64,000 nucleotides of DNA from the NCBI RefSeq assembly GCF_003206045.1, contig NZ_PZJM01000013.1, positions 131,491 to 195,490 on the forward strand. The letters run 5' to 3'. The stretch comes from Salinicola lusitanus (GTDB lineage: Bacteria > Pseudomonadota > Gammaproteobacteria > Pseudomonadales > Halomonadaceae). Shown here piece by piece: positions 42,080-49,814 of this stretch. Below the pieces are notes generated by a model, which worked only from the letters and a program-made list of their open reading frames with translations, did no database searches and was not told the DNA's origin. Both the position numbers and the translations under genes were made by a program. Position 1 is the first letter of the stretch, and the number at the start of each line of letters is the position of its first letter.

Positions 42080-43051
42080 ATGACCGCTTCCGAACTTCCC
42101 CGCAACGTTGCCGTGATCGGCACCGGCGTGATCGGCAACGGCTGGATCGCCCGCGCCCTGGCTGCCGGCTGCCGGGTCACCGCTTTCGACCCAGATGCCA
42201 CGGCCCCCGAGCGCACCCGCGCCTTCGTCGAGCGTGCCTGGCCGGCGCTGGAGCGGCTAGGGCTCGCCGAGAACGCCGATCCAGCGGCGCTGACCTTCGT
42301 CGAGTCCCTCGAAGCCGCCGTCGAGGGCGCCGAGCTGATCCAGGAGAACGTGCCCGAGCGGCTGGCGCTCAAGCACGACGTGTTGCGCCAGCTCGACGCC
42401 CTGGCCGCGCCGGGCGTGGTGATCGGTTCCTCCACTTCCGGGATCAAGCCGAGCGATCTGCAGTCGGCCTGCACCCGCGAGCCCGGCCGCGTGATCGTGG
42501 CGCACCCGTTCAATCCGGTCTATCTGCTGCCGCTGGTGGAACTGGTCGGTGGCGAGCACACCGCGCCCAAGGTGATCGAACGCGCCCAGGCGCAGTACGC
42601 CGCACTGGGCATGCGTCCGCTGGTGGTGCGTCGCGAGATCGAAGGCCACGTCGCCGACCGGCTGATGGAGGCGCTGTGGCGCGAGGCGCTGCACCTGGTG
42701 AACGACGGGGTCGCCACCACCGAGGAGATCGACGCGGCGGTGGTCTACGGCTGCGGTCTGCGCTGGTCGCTGATGGGCACCTTCCTGACCTTTCATCTGG
42801 CCGGCGGTGACGGCGGCATGCGCCACATGCTGCACCAGTTCGGCCCGGCGCTGAAACTGCCGTGGACCAAACTGGAAGCGCCAGAGCTGACCGACGAGCT
42901 GATCGACAAGGTGGCCGACGGTTGCGAGCATCAGGCCGCCGGGCGCAGCGTTGCCGAGCTCGAGACACGCCGCGATGCGTTTCTCACCGAGCTGCTCGCG
43001 CTGACTCGGAAATACTGGCCGGAGGCCGAAGGGCTCCAGGGTCGAATTTAA
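42080..43051 (+). CDS. lcdH: L-carnitine 3-dehydrogenase
   Basis: This 323-residue enzyme of the 3-hydroxyacyl-CoA dehydrogenase fold has an NAD-binding motif VAVIGTGVIGNGWIARALAAG at residues about 10-30, the SSTSGI segment and the AHPFNPVYLLPLVELVGG signature. It oxidises L-carnitine to 3-dehydrocarnitine with NAD+, feeding CdhC. The gene is also called cdhA. GGAG lies 7 bases before the ATG at 42080. Its stop overlaps the start of the thioesterase gene (TAATG). Confidence 0.9.
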   Translation: MTASELPRNVAVIGTGVIGNGWIARALAAGCRVTAFDPDATAPERTRAFVERAWPALERLGLAENADPAALTFVESLEAAVEGAELIQENVPERLALKHDVLRQLDALAAPGVVIGSSTSGIKPSDLQSACTREPGRVIVAHPFNPVYLLPLVELVGGEHTAPKVIERAQAQYAALGMRPLVVRREIEGHVADRLMEALWREALHLVNDGVATTEEIDAAVVYGCGLRWSLMGTFLTFHLAGGDGGMRHMLHQFGPALKLPWTKLEAPELTDELIDKVADGCEHQAAGRSVAELETRRDAFLTELLALTRKYWPEAEGLQGRI

Positions 43052-43542
43052 TGAATGAGACGGATCTGATGAGCGCGAGTCCGGACGAGCCGCTGTTCCA
43101 TACCCGGGTCGAGGACGCCTGGGTCGACTACAACGGCCACATGAACGATGCCGAATATGCCCGGGTATTCTCGCTGGCGGTGGAGGCGCTGATGGATCGC
43201 ATCGGTCTCGACGAAGCGGGTCGCGCCGAGCATGGCTATACGATCTACACCCTCGAGACCCACCTCTGCTATCGCCAGCAGGCCCATCGCGGCGAGGGGC
43301 TGAGCGTGACACTGACGCTGCTCGACAGCGATGCCAAGCGTCTGCACGTGCTGTTCAAGCTGAATAACGTGGATGGCGACGTGCTCGCCACCAGCGAGCA
43401 GATGCTGATGGGGATCGACGTGGCCAGCGGACGCCCGGCACCTTTCCCCGCGCCGGTAGCCGCCGAGCTGACGACGCTGCCCGCCGCGGGGGATGCGTGG
43501 CCGAGCGCTGCCGGTCGGCGCATCGGTATCAGGCGGGGCTAG
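43051..43542 (+). CDS. cdhB: Betainyl-CoA thioesterase CdhB
   Basis: This 163-residue hot-dog-fold thioesterase of the 4-hydroxybenzoyl-CoA type has the active-site segment VDYNGHMNDAEYARVFS at about residues 27-43. It hydrolyses betainyl-CoA, made by CdhC, to glycine betaine and CoA and completes conversion of carnitine to betaine. The ATG shares one base with the stop of lcdH, so translation is coupled. A second ATG lies 18 bases downstream (43069). The function is drawn mainly from operon context. Confidence 0.82.
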   Translation: MNETDLMSASPDEPLFHTRVEDAWVDYNGHMNDAEYARVFSLAVEALMDRIGLDEAGRAEHGYTIYTLETHLCYRQQAHRGEGLSVTLTLLDSDAKRLHVLFKLNNVDGDVLATSEQMLMGIDVASGRPAPFPAPVAAELTTLPAAGDAWPSAAGRRIGIRRG

Positions 43543-43548
43543 CCGGCG

Positions 43549-44808
43549 TCAGGCTCCTGACGCCACCGAAGAGGCGACTCGCTCCCGGCGCCGGGCACGC
43601 TGCAGCATGCGCAGGCGGGAGCGGGCCTCGTCGCGCTCCAGATAGCACCCCTGTAGCCAGCGACGGCCGCCCTGGCTGACGTCGAAGGCGTCGCGAGCAT
43701 GCAGCAGGCGCCGGTTGTCGAAGATCACCAGGTCACCGGGCGCGTAGCTGAAGCGCAGCGCGAACTCAGGCTCGCGCAGCAACCGCTGCAGCGCCATCAG
43801 CGCCGCATAGGCGGGCTCGACGTCGTCGAATGGCGCCATCAGCGGGCCGCGCAGGAAATCCGCGATGCGGACTTCATCGAACTCGCCCCGGGCATCGAGC
43901 TTGATCATCGGATCGAACCAGACGTAGTCGCTGGTCCTGGCGGTATTGGCGTAGCACCAGCGCACGCGGGTGAGCGTCGCGAAGTGCTCGGGATGGCGCT
44001 CGCGCAGGGCCTCGGCCACGGCGAAGCCGTCCATCATCACCGCCTCGCCGCCGACGGTATCGTTCTCCAGGCAGTGCAACAGCTGCAGGCCCGGCTGGTA
44101 CTCCCGCGTCGGCAGGTCGACGTGGGGCGGCAGGGCGATCGAGGTGTAGGCGTTGGAGTCCGGGTCCGGCTTGGCGCGAACGTCGAACAGGTGGCCGAAG
44201 TTGGTCGGTCGTGGCGGGCCGATGCGGCGTGCGATGAGATCGAGACTGCCCGGTTCGACGGGCAGGTTGCGCAGTCTGACCAACCCTTCGCCGATGACCG
44301 CCTCCAGCGCCTGTTCCAGCAGCGGGTCGGTGCTGGAGGCGTCGAGTTCGACGTCCATCCAGCCGCTGGCGTCGAGCGTGGTCGGTTCGCTGCGTTCGGC
44401 GCCACGCCAGCGTGTCGTTGCCACCAGCGGGGCTTCGGTGGCGGTCTCGTTGTCGTAGTCGTGGGCGCGCAGCCAGCCGGGGTGGAACGACAGGCGGCGT
44501 CGCTCGGGCAGAAACTCGAGCGTGACCGCGCCGCTGGTTTCCAGGCGGGCTTCGCCGAGGGTCGGCCACGCCCCCAATCGGGAGAGATCGAGGATACGTT
44601 CCCGGGTCGCCGGGTTGACCGTGCTGTCATCGGCGGCGTTCTCGCGCAGCCAGATGCTGTGGTAGCGGCTCCTGCGGCCATCCTGCCAGGTGATCGTCAG
44701 TTGCCGGTCGTCGTGGGAGAGACCGGTGATGGCGTGATCGACCGGCCAGGCGTCGAAGTCGGGCGTGGCGGGAAGGGCGTGTGAGCTTGGATCCGAGGCG
44801 GCTGACAT
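43549..44808 (-). CDS. Gamma-butyrobetaine hydroxylase
   Basis: This 419-residue Fe(II)/2-oxoglutarate dioxygenase has an N-terminal DUF971-like domain (about 25-120) and a TauD/CAS-type catalytic domain with iron ligands His229 and Asp231 in ALPPHVDLPTREY and His370 in NRRLLHARDAF. It hydroxylates gamma-butyrobetaine to L-carnitine, which the cdh genes on the other strand then degrade. The cysteines of the human BBOX1 zinc site are missing. The ATG at 44808 was chosen because GGAG stands 7 bases upstream; longer starts at 44826 and 44889 add a low-complexity tail. It is 6 bases from the convergent cdhB stop. Confidence 0.8.
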   Translation of the reverse strand: MSAASDPSSHALPATPDFDAWPVDHAITGLSHDDRQLTITWQDGRRSRYHSIWLRENAADDSTVNPATRERILDLSRLGAWPTLGEARLETSGAVTLEFLPERRRLSFHPGWLRAHDYDNETATEAPLVATTRWRGAERSEPTTLDASGWMDVELDASSTDPLLEQALEAVIGEGLVRLRNLPVEPGSLDLIARRIGPPRPTNFGHLFDVRAKPDPDSNAYTSIALPPHVDLPTREYQPGLQLLHCLENDTVGGEAVMMDGFAVAEALRERHPEHFATLTRVRWCYANTARTSDYVWFDPMIKLDARGEFDEVRIADFLRGPLMAPFDDVEPAYAALMALQRLLREPEFALRFSYAPGDLVIFDNRRLLHARDAFDVSQGGRRWLQGCYLERDEARSRLRMLQRARRRERVASSVASGA

Positions 44809-44899
44809 GAGGGACTCCGAAGGCATCGCTGCTGGGGATCGACTCAGCGTGGCGGATGACCCGGCGCCGGGATTGCGCTTAACCGCCATTTTATTGAGG

Positions 44900-45898
44900 T
44901 TATTGGCCGTGATTGGCAGGGGGCGCTGGAAGCCCGTGGGGGCGCCGCGATGCGCTGGGAGGCGCCCCGTACTGCTGGCGATAGGCGCGGGAGAAGCTCG
45001 AGGCCGAGCCGAAGCCGCATGCCAGACCGATACTGAGAATATCGCGGTCGGTCTCCTCGAGCAGATGACGCGCGCGATCCAGGCGCAGTTCGAGGTAGTA
45101 GTCCCGCGGTCGCCGTCCCAGCTCGTCGAGAAACAGGCGTTGGAGCTGGCGCATGGAGAGCCCGATCCGTTCGCTCACCGTGGTCATCGACAGCGGCTGT
45201 TCCAGGTGACGTTCCATCAACGCGACGGCGTCGACCAGCGGTCGGCGGTGCGTGCCGAGGCGTTTCGCCAGCGGCAGGCGCTGGTGCTCCTGGCGCGGGC
45301 GCAGGCGGGCGTGAATCAACTGCTCGGAAATGTCGTCGGCCAGCGCCTGGCCGTGGCGTCCGGCGATCATGCTCAGGGTCATGTCCATGGCCGCGGCACC
45401 GCCGGCGCAGGTGAAGCGGCGGGCGTCGATCTCGAACAGCGACTCGACCGCTTCCAGCGTCGGGAACCGCTCGCGAAACGCCGGCAGGCTCTCCCAGTGC
45501 AGCGTCAGGCGGTGACCGTCGAGCAACCCCATTTCCGCCAGCAGCAGCGGGCCGGTATCGATGCCGCCCAGCAGGCAGCCTTCACTGGCCCGGCGGTGCA
45601 GCCACTGGGTGAGTCGGCGCGGCAAATCGCGTTCGGGTTCGAAACCCGCGCACACCGCCAGCGTCGGCAGGGAGGGGGCATCGGCCAGGCCGCAGTCGAC
45701 GAGCAGGGTCATGTCGTTACTGGCGGTCACCGGGCGGCCGTCCTCGCTGATCAGCGACCACCGGTAGAGCTCGCGACCGGCAAGCCGGTTGGCGATGCGC
45801 AGCGGCTCTACCGCGGAGAAGAACGCCATCATCGAGAAACGCGGGATGAGCAGAAAACCCACGGGTTCGGGAAACGGTCCCATGTAGTCCAGGCGCAT
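44900..45898 (-). CDS. GlxA-family regulator, CdhR/GbdR-like
   Basis: This 332-residue regulator has a DJ-1/PfpI-like sensing domain (GFLLIPRFSMMAFFSAVEPLRIANRLAGRELYRW near the start) and a C-terminal AraC HTH (about 225-310, SMRQLQRLFLDELGRRPRDYYLELRLDRARHLL). It resembles CdhR and GbdR of Pseudomonas, which switch on carnitine and betaine catabolism. It lies just upstream of the gamma-butyrobetaine hydroxylase on the same strand and divergent from a haloacid dehalogenase. Its upstream region contains two strong dyads. Confidence 0.82.
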   Translation of the reverse strand: MRLDYMGPFPEPVGFLLIPRFSMMAFFSAVEPLRIANRLAGRELYRWSLISEDGRPVTASNDMTLLVDCGLADAPSLPTLAVCAGFEPERDLPRRLTQWLHRRASEGCLLGGIDTGPLLLAEMGLLDGHRLTLHWESLPAFRERFPTLEAVESLFEIDARRFTCAGGAAAMDMTLSMIAGRHGQALADDISEQLIHARLRPRQEHQRLPLAKRLGTHRRPLVDAVALMERHLEQPLSMTTVSERIGLSMRQLQRLFLDELGRRPRDYYLELRLDRARHLLEETDRDILSIGLACGFGSASSFSRAYRQQYGAPPSASRRPHGLPAPPANHGQ

Positions 45899-45925
45899 GA
45901 AATGTCACTCGGTGATTACAAAATA

Positions 45926-45942
45926 GAACAATGATTTTGTTC
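45926..45942. promoter_or_regulatory. Inverted repeat in the regulator/dehalogenase intergenic region
   Basis: GAACAA (45926-45931) and TTGTTC (45937-45942) form a perfect 6-bp dyad with a 5-base spacer, 27 bases upstream of the GlxA-type regulator start. It is a candidate autoregulatory operator. Confidence 0.35.
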
Positions 45943-45956
45943 GGGTTTTTTCGATT

Positions 45957-45970
45957 CCATGAGCTCATGG
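45957..45970. promoter_or_regulatory. 14-bp perfect palindrome upstream of the dehalogenase gene
   Basis: CCATGAGCTCATGG is a perfect palindrome 46 bases before the haloacid dehalogenase ATG and 59 bases from the divergent regulator start. It may be a protein-binding site shared by both genes. Confidence 0.35.
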
Positions 45971-46015
45971 TGACAAAAAAAACGACATGAAGCACTTTGA
46001 CCAAGGATCCAATAC

Positions 46016-46720
46016 ATGCAGACACCGGTACTGGCTTTCGATGTCTACGGGACGCTGGTGGACACGCAGGGCGTGGTTTCCACGCTCCGCGCCCGGCTCG
46101 GCGATGAGGCGTCCCGCTTCGCCGATCGCTGGCGCGACAAGCAGCTCGAATTCGCTTTCCGCCGGGGGCTGATGGGCGCCTACGCCGATTTCTCCCAGTG
46201 TAAACGGGAAGCGCTGGACCTGGTCGATCAGGAGTGGGGTACCCGTTTCGGCGAGGAGTTCAAGCAGAGCCTGATGGCTGCCTATCGCCGCCTGCCCGCT
46301 TTCAGCGAGGTTTCCGCCGCGCTCGAGCGTATCCGCAAGCTGGGCGTGCGCTGCGTGGCGTTCTCCAACGGCAGCCGCCAGAGCATCGAGCTGCTGTTCG
46401 ACAACGCCGGCCTGCTGGCGATGTTCGACGACATCGTCAGCGTCGAGGAGGTGCGACGGTTCAAGCCAGATGCCGTCGTCTACGCACACCTGCGGCGACG
46501 TACTCACAGCCGCCCCGACAATACCTGGCTGGTCTCCGCCAATCCTTTCGACATCATCGGCGCGCGCTATGCCGGGCTGCGCGCCGCCTGGGTCCAGCGC
46601 AACCCCAAACTACCGTTCGAGCCCTGGGGCGATCCTCCCGATATGATGGCTCCCGACATGGAGGCGTTGGCGGACCAGTTCGAGGTGATGCTCAGGCGCG
46701 AGGGAAAGCTGCAGCCCTGA
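46016..46720 (+). CDS. Type II (S)-2-haloacid dehalogenase family protein
   Basis: This 234-residue HAD-superfamily protein has nucleophile Asp9 in FDVYGTLVD, the motif-II region SNGS, the lysine in RFKPDAVVYAHL and the SANPFDIIGA segment that replaces the usual SSNAWD motif of type II dehalogenases. It would hydrolyse 2-haloacids to 2-hydroxyacids with inversion, but some relatives act on other substrates. The ATG at 46016 gives the canonical HAD N-terminus. It is divergent from the GlxA-type regulator, with no partner on its own strand. Confidence 0.78.
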   Translation: MQTPVLAFDVYGTLVDTQGVVSTLRARLGDEASRFADRWRDKQLEFAFRRGLMGAYADFSQCKREALDLVDQEWGTRFGEEFKQSLMAAYRRLPAFSEVSAALERIRKLGVRCVAFSNGSRQSIELLFDNAGLLAMFDDIVSVEEVRRFKPDAVVYAHLRRRTHSRPDNTWLVSANPFDIIGARYAGLRAAWVQRNPKLPFEPWGDPPDMMAPDMEALADQFEVMLRREGKLQP

Positions 46721-46775
46721 CTCTCGTGACGACTGATTAACGGCATCGACACGAAAAACTGACTACGCTGCGGGT

Positions 46776-48146
46776 ATGTTCCATTCGACGGGTGGTACTC
46801 GCAGGTTCCCGACGCGTCGTCAGCGCCGCGCTGGTTGGCTCGCCTGCCTGGTGGTAGGCGGGCTGCTGGCCTTGGCGGCGCTGGTGCAGGCTTCCTCCGC
46901 CTCGCGGGCGCTGGTACTCACCCTCGATGACAGCATCAATCCGGCAACCCGGGACTACGTCGAGCGCGGTATTCGCCAGGCCGAGTCGATGGGGGCCGCG
47001 CTCCTGGTCGTGGAACTGGATACGCCCGGCGGCCAGGTCGAGTCGATGCGCCGGCTGGCCCAGTCCATACTCGTCTCCGAGGTGCCGGTCGCGATCTACG
47101 TCACGCCGAGCGGTGCTCGCGCGGCCAGTGCGGGTACCTATCTGCTCTACGCGAGCCCGATAGCGGCGATGGCACCGGGTACCCATCTCGGCTCCGCCAC
47201 GCCGGTGACGCTGGGAGACACGGCGGGCGAGAACGCCAACGACGAGGCGATGCACCGCAAGATGGTCGAGGATGCCGTGGCCACGATCCGCGGCTACGCA
47301 CAACGCCACGGTCGCAACGCCGACTGGGCCGAACAGGCGGTGCGCGAGGCGGCCAACCTCGGGGCGCGGGAGGCGCTGGATCGCAACGTCATCGATCTGG
47401 TGGCCACGGATCTCGACGACCTGCTGGCGCAGCTGGACGGCCGGCGGGTGACGCTGGAAGACGGCACGCGCACGCTCTCCACCGAGGGTATCGAGGTCGT
47501 TCGAGAACTGCCGGACTGGCGCACCTCGCTGCTGTCGTTCATCGCCAATCCCACCATTGCCTACGGGCTGCTGCTGATCGGCTTCTACGGGCTGGTGTTC
47601 GAACTCGCCAGTCCCGGCACGATCGTTCCGGGCGTGGTCGGCGCCATCAGCCTGCTGCTGGGGCTGTTCGCCTTCCAGGTGTTGTCGATCGATCTGGCGG
47701 GGCTGGGGCTGGTCCTGCTCGGCCTGGTGATGATCGTCGGCGAAGCCTTCCTGCCCAGCTTCGGGGCGCTCGGCGTGGGCGGTATCGCCGCCTTCGTGAT
47801 CGGTTCCATCCTGTTGATGGAGGAGGCCAACAGCGCCGTGGCGTGGCCGTTGATCGGCGGCACGGCGCTGGTGGCGGCCGGTTTCCTGCTGTGGGGCGTG
47901 ATACGCCTGATGGGGGTGCGCCGGCGGATCCCGTTGACCGGTCGCGAGGAGCTGATCGGGGCCGAGGCGGTGGCGCTGGGGGACTTTGCCGCCGGGCGCG
48001 GCAAGGTGCTGCTGCATGGCGAGCGCTGGCGGGCCCGCGGGGAGGCCCGAATTCACAAGGGTGACAAGCTGCGGGTGACGGCACTGGACGGATTGACCGT
48101 CAGCGTCGAACCGACCGGCGTCGCGCGTCCGCCGACATCGAACTGA
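46776..48146 (+). CDS. NfeD family membrane serine protease
   Basis: This 456-residue protein has a signal peptide (hydrophobic core at residues 20-40), a ClpP-like periplasmic serine protease domain with the nucleophile Ser118 in ARAASAGTYLLY, four or five membrane helices (about 245-375) and a C-terminal OB-fold NfeD domain (about 385-450). Full-length NfeD proteins work with a partner stomatin-like protein, encoded here 63 bases downstream, and are thought to govern membrane-protein quality or microdomains. The substrate is unknown. Confidence 0.88.
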   Translation: MFHSTGGTRRFPTRRQRRAGWLACLVVGGLLALAALVQASSASRALVLTLDDSINPATRDYVERGIRQAESMGAALLVVELDTPGGQVESMRRLAQSILVSEVPVAIYVTPSGARAASAGTYLLYASPIAAMAPGTHLGSATPVTLGDTAGENANDEAMHRKMVEDAVATIRGYAQRHGRNADWAEQAVREAANLGAREALDRNVIDLVATDLDDLLAQLDGRRVTLEDGTRTLSTEGIEVVRELPDWRTSLLSFIANPTIAYGLLLIGFYGLVFELASPGTIVPGVVGAISLLLGLFAFQVLSIDLAGLGLVLLGLVMIVGEAFLPSFGALGVGGIAAFVIGSILLMEEANSAVAWPLIGGTALVAAGFLLWGVIRLMGVRRRIPLTGREELIGAEAVALGDFAAGRGKVLLHGERWRARGEARIHKGDKLRVTALDGLTVSVEPTGVARPPTSN

Positions 48147-48209
48147 AACCGAGGCCCCACGCCCGTCGCCAGGACGAGGCGCAAGGCTGTCCTGCAGGAA
48201 GGAGACGAG

Positions 48210-48989
48210 ATGATGTTCGCCTATCTGGTACCCGTGGTACTGCTGATTCTGCTGCTGCTGGCGTCGGTCCGGATCCTGCCGGAATATCGCCGTGGCGTGG
48301 TGTTCTTCCTGGGGCGCTTCCAGGACGTCAAGGGGCCGGGGCTGTTCTTCCTGATTCCGGTGGTCCAGAAGATGCAGGTGGTCGACCTGCGCGTGATCAC
48401 CATGGACGTGCCGGAGCAGGACGTCATCTCGCAGGACAACGTCACCGTGCGCGTCAATGCGGTGCTCTATTTCCGCGTCGTCGATCCGCAGAAGGCGATC
48501 ATCCAGGTCGAGAACTACGTCAACGCCACCAGCCAGCTGGCGCAGACCACGCTGCGCTCGGTGCTGGGCAAGCACGATCTCGACGAGATGCTCTCCGAAC
48601 GCGACAAGCTCAACGACGATATCCAGGAGATCATCGATACCCAGACCGAAGCCTGGGGGATCAAGGTCGCCAACGTCGAGATCAAGCATGTCGACCTCGA
48701 CGAAAGCATGATTCGGGCGATCGCCCGTCAGGCCGAGGCCGAGCGCGAGCGCCGCGCCAAGGTGATCCACGCCGAGGGCGAGCAGCAGGCGGCCGAGAAG
48801 CTGGTCGAGGCGGCCGACATCATGTCGCGCAATCCGGCGGCGCTGCAGCTACGTTACCTCCAGACCATGAGCGACATGAGCAACAAGAACGCCTCCACCA
48901 TCGTCTTTCCGCTGCCGATGGACATCATGGAAGCGTTCAAGACGATGAGGGGATTCTCCGGCGCGGCCGCCCCGAAGGAGGACGATTGA
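48210..48989 (+). CDS. Slipin (stomatin-like SPFH protein)
   Basis: This 259-residue SPFH-domain protein has an N-terminal hydrophobic hairpin (residues about 3-18), the SPFH domain ([35 protein letters not shown] onward) and a C-terminal alpha-helical oligomerisation part ([26 protein letters not shown]). It forms membrane-anchored oligomers with the NfeD protease encoded just before it; the gene order NfeD-slipin is conserved across bacteria and archaea. AGGAAGGAG precedes a double ATG. Confidence 0.9.
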   Translation: MMFAYLVPVVLLILLLLASVRILPEYRRGVVFFLGRFQDVKGPGLFFLIPVVQKMQVVDLRVITMDVPEQDVISQDNVTVRVNAVLYFRVVDPQKAIIQVENYVNATSQLAQTTLRSVLGKHDLDEMLSERDKLNDDIQEIIDTQTEAWGIKVANVEIKHVDLDESMIRAIARQAEAERERRAKVIHAEGEQQAAEKLVEAADIMSRNPAALQLRYLQTMSDMSNKNASTIVFPLPMDIMEAFKTMRGFSGAAAPKEDD

Positions 48990-48992
48990 TCG

Positions 48993-49027
48993 ACGCTGGC
49001 GGACGCTGTCCGTCGCGGCGCCAGCGT
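48993..49027 (+). terminator. Hairpin after the slipin gene
   Basis: ACGCTGGCG (48993-49001) pairs perfectly with CGCCAGCGT (49019-49027) over a 17-base loop, starting 4 bases after the slipin stop. The U tract is lacking, so the terminator call is tentative. Confidence 0.35.
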
Positions 49028-49069
49028 GTATCCTGACGTCATCCTCAGCCGATTGAACCGGAGTCACGC

Positions 49070-49774
49070 TTGGCTACGTCACGACCTCTTCCGTCACGCC
49101 CGCCGTCCGCCCTGGCCATCTTCGATCTCGACGACACCCTGCTCGACGGCGATTGCACCCACCTCTGGCTGGAGTGGATCATCGCGTGTGGCTGGGTCGC
49201 CGATGGCGACAGCCTGCTGGCCCAGATGCGTGCCCACGACGAGCAGTACCATGCCGGCACGCTGGACATGACCGATCATCTGCGTTTCACGCTGGCGCCG
49301 CTCGTTGGCCGCTCGCGCCAGAGCGTTCGCGAGCAGGTCGAGGCGTTCGTCGAGTCTTCGGTCCGCCCGCGGCTGATGCGGCCCGGGGTAGAACGGCTGC
49401 AGCAGCATAGCCGGGATGGCCATGCCACTCTGGTGATTTCCGCCTCGATGCATCACCTGGTCGGACCCATCGCCGACGCCGTCGGGGCCGACGGGGCGCT
49501 GGCCACGCTGCCCGAGCTGGATGCCAGCGACTGTTTCACCGGCGAGCCCACCGGCATCCAGACCTACCAGCGCGGCAAGCTCGACGCCTTCGCCCAGTGG
49601 CTCGACGCCCACGACACCGGCTTTGCCGAAGGCTGGGAGACCTGGGGCTACAGCGACTCCTACAACGACCTGCCGCTGCTGGAATTCGTCGATCACCCCC
49701 ACGCCACCCAGCCGGATGCCCGCCTGCGGGAGACCGCCGAGGCGCGCGGCTGGCCGATCCTACAGTGGCGTTGA
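49070..49774 (+). CDS. HAD-IB family phosphatase (SerB-like)
   Basis: This 234-residue HAD hydrolase has motif I Asp19/Asp21 in IFDLDDTLLDGDC, motif II in VISAS, the lysine in YQRGKLDAF and motif III GYSDSYNDLPLLEFVDHP. It resembles subfamily IB phosphatases such as phosphoserine phosphatase; the substrate is not clear. The start is a TTG at 49070 with CCGGAG 6-11 bases upstream. No ATG is available before motif I. It is followed by a histidine kinase after 40 bases and may share its transcript. Confidence 0.82.
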   Translation: MATSRPLPSRPPSALAIFDLDDTLLDGDCTHLWLEWIIACGWVADGDSLLAQMRAHDEQYHAGTLDMTDHLRFTLAPLVGRSRQSVREQVEAFVESSVRPRLMRPGVERLQQHSRDGHATLVISASMHHLVGPIADAVGADGALATLPELDASDCFTGEPTGIQTYQRGKLDAFAQWLDAHDTGFAEGWETWGYSDSYNDLPLLEFVDHPHATQPDARLRETAEARGWPILQWR

Positions 49775-49814
49775 TGCCCACGCGCGACCCCGGGACCGCG
49801 GATGGAAACGCGGG

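Noticed and set aside
43549..44808. TauD-type taurine dioxygenase call for the dioxygenase
   Set aside because: It has the N-terminal DUF971-like domain and the GBBH layout, and sits beside the cdh genes; taurine enzymes lack that domain.
49521..49814. Extension of the histidine kinase frame into the phosphatase gene
   Set aside because: It is Pro/Thr/Ser-rich shadow sequence overlapping a good HAD gene. The GTG at 49815 leads straight into a signal peptide.
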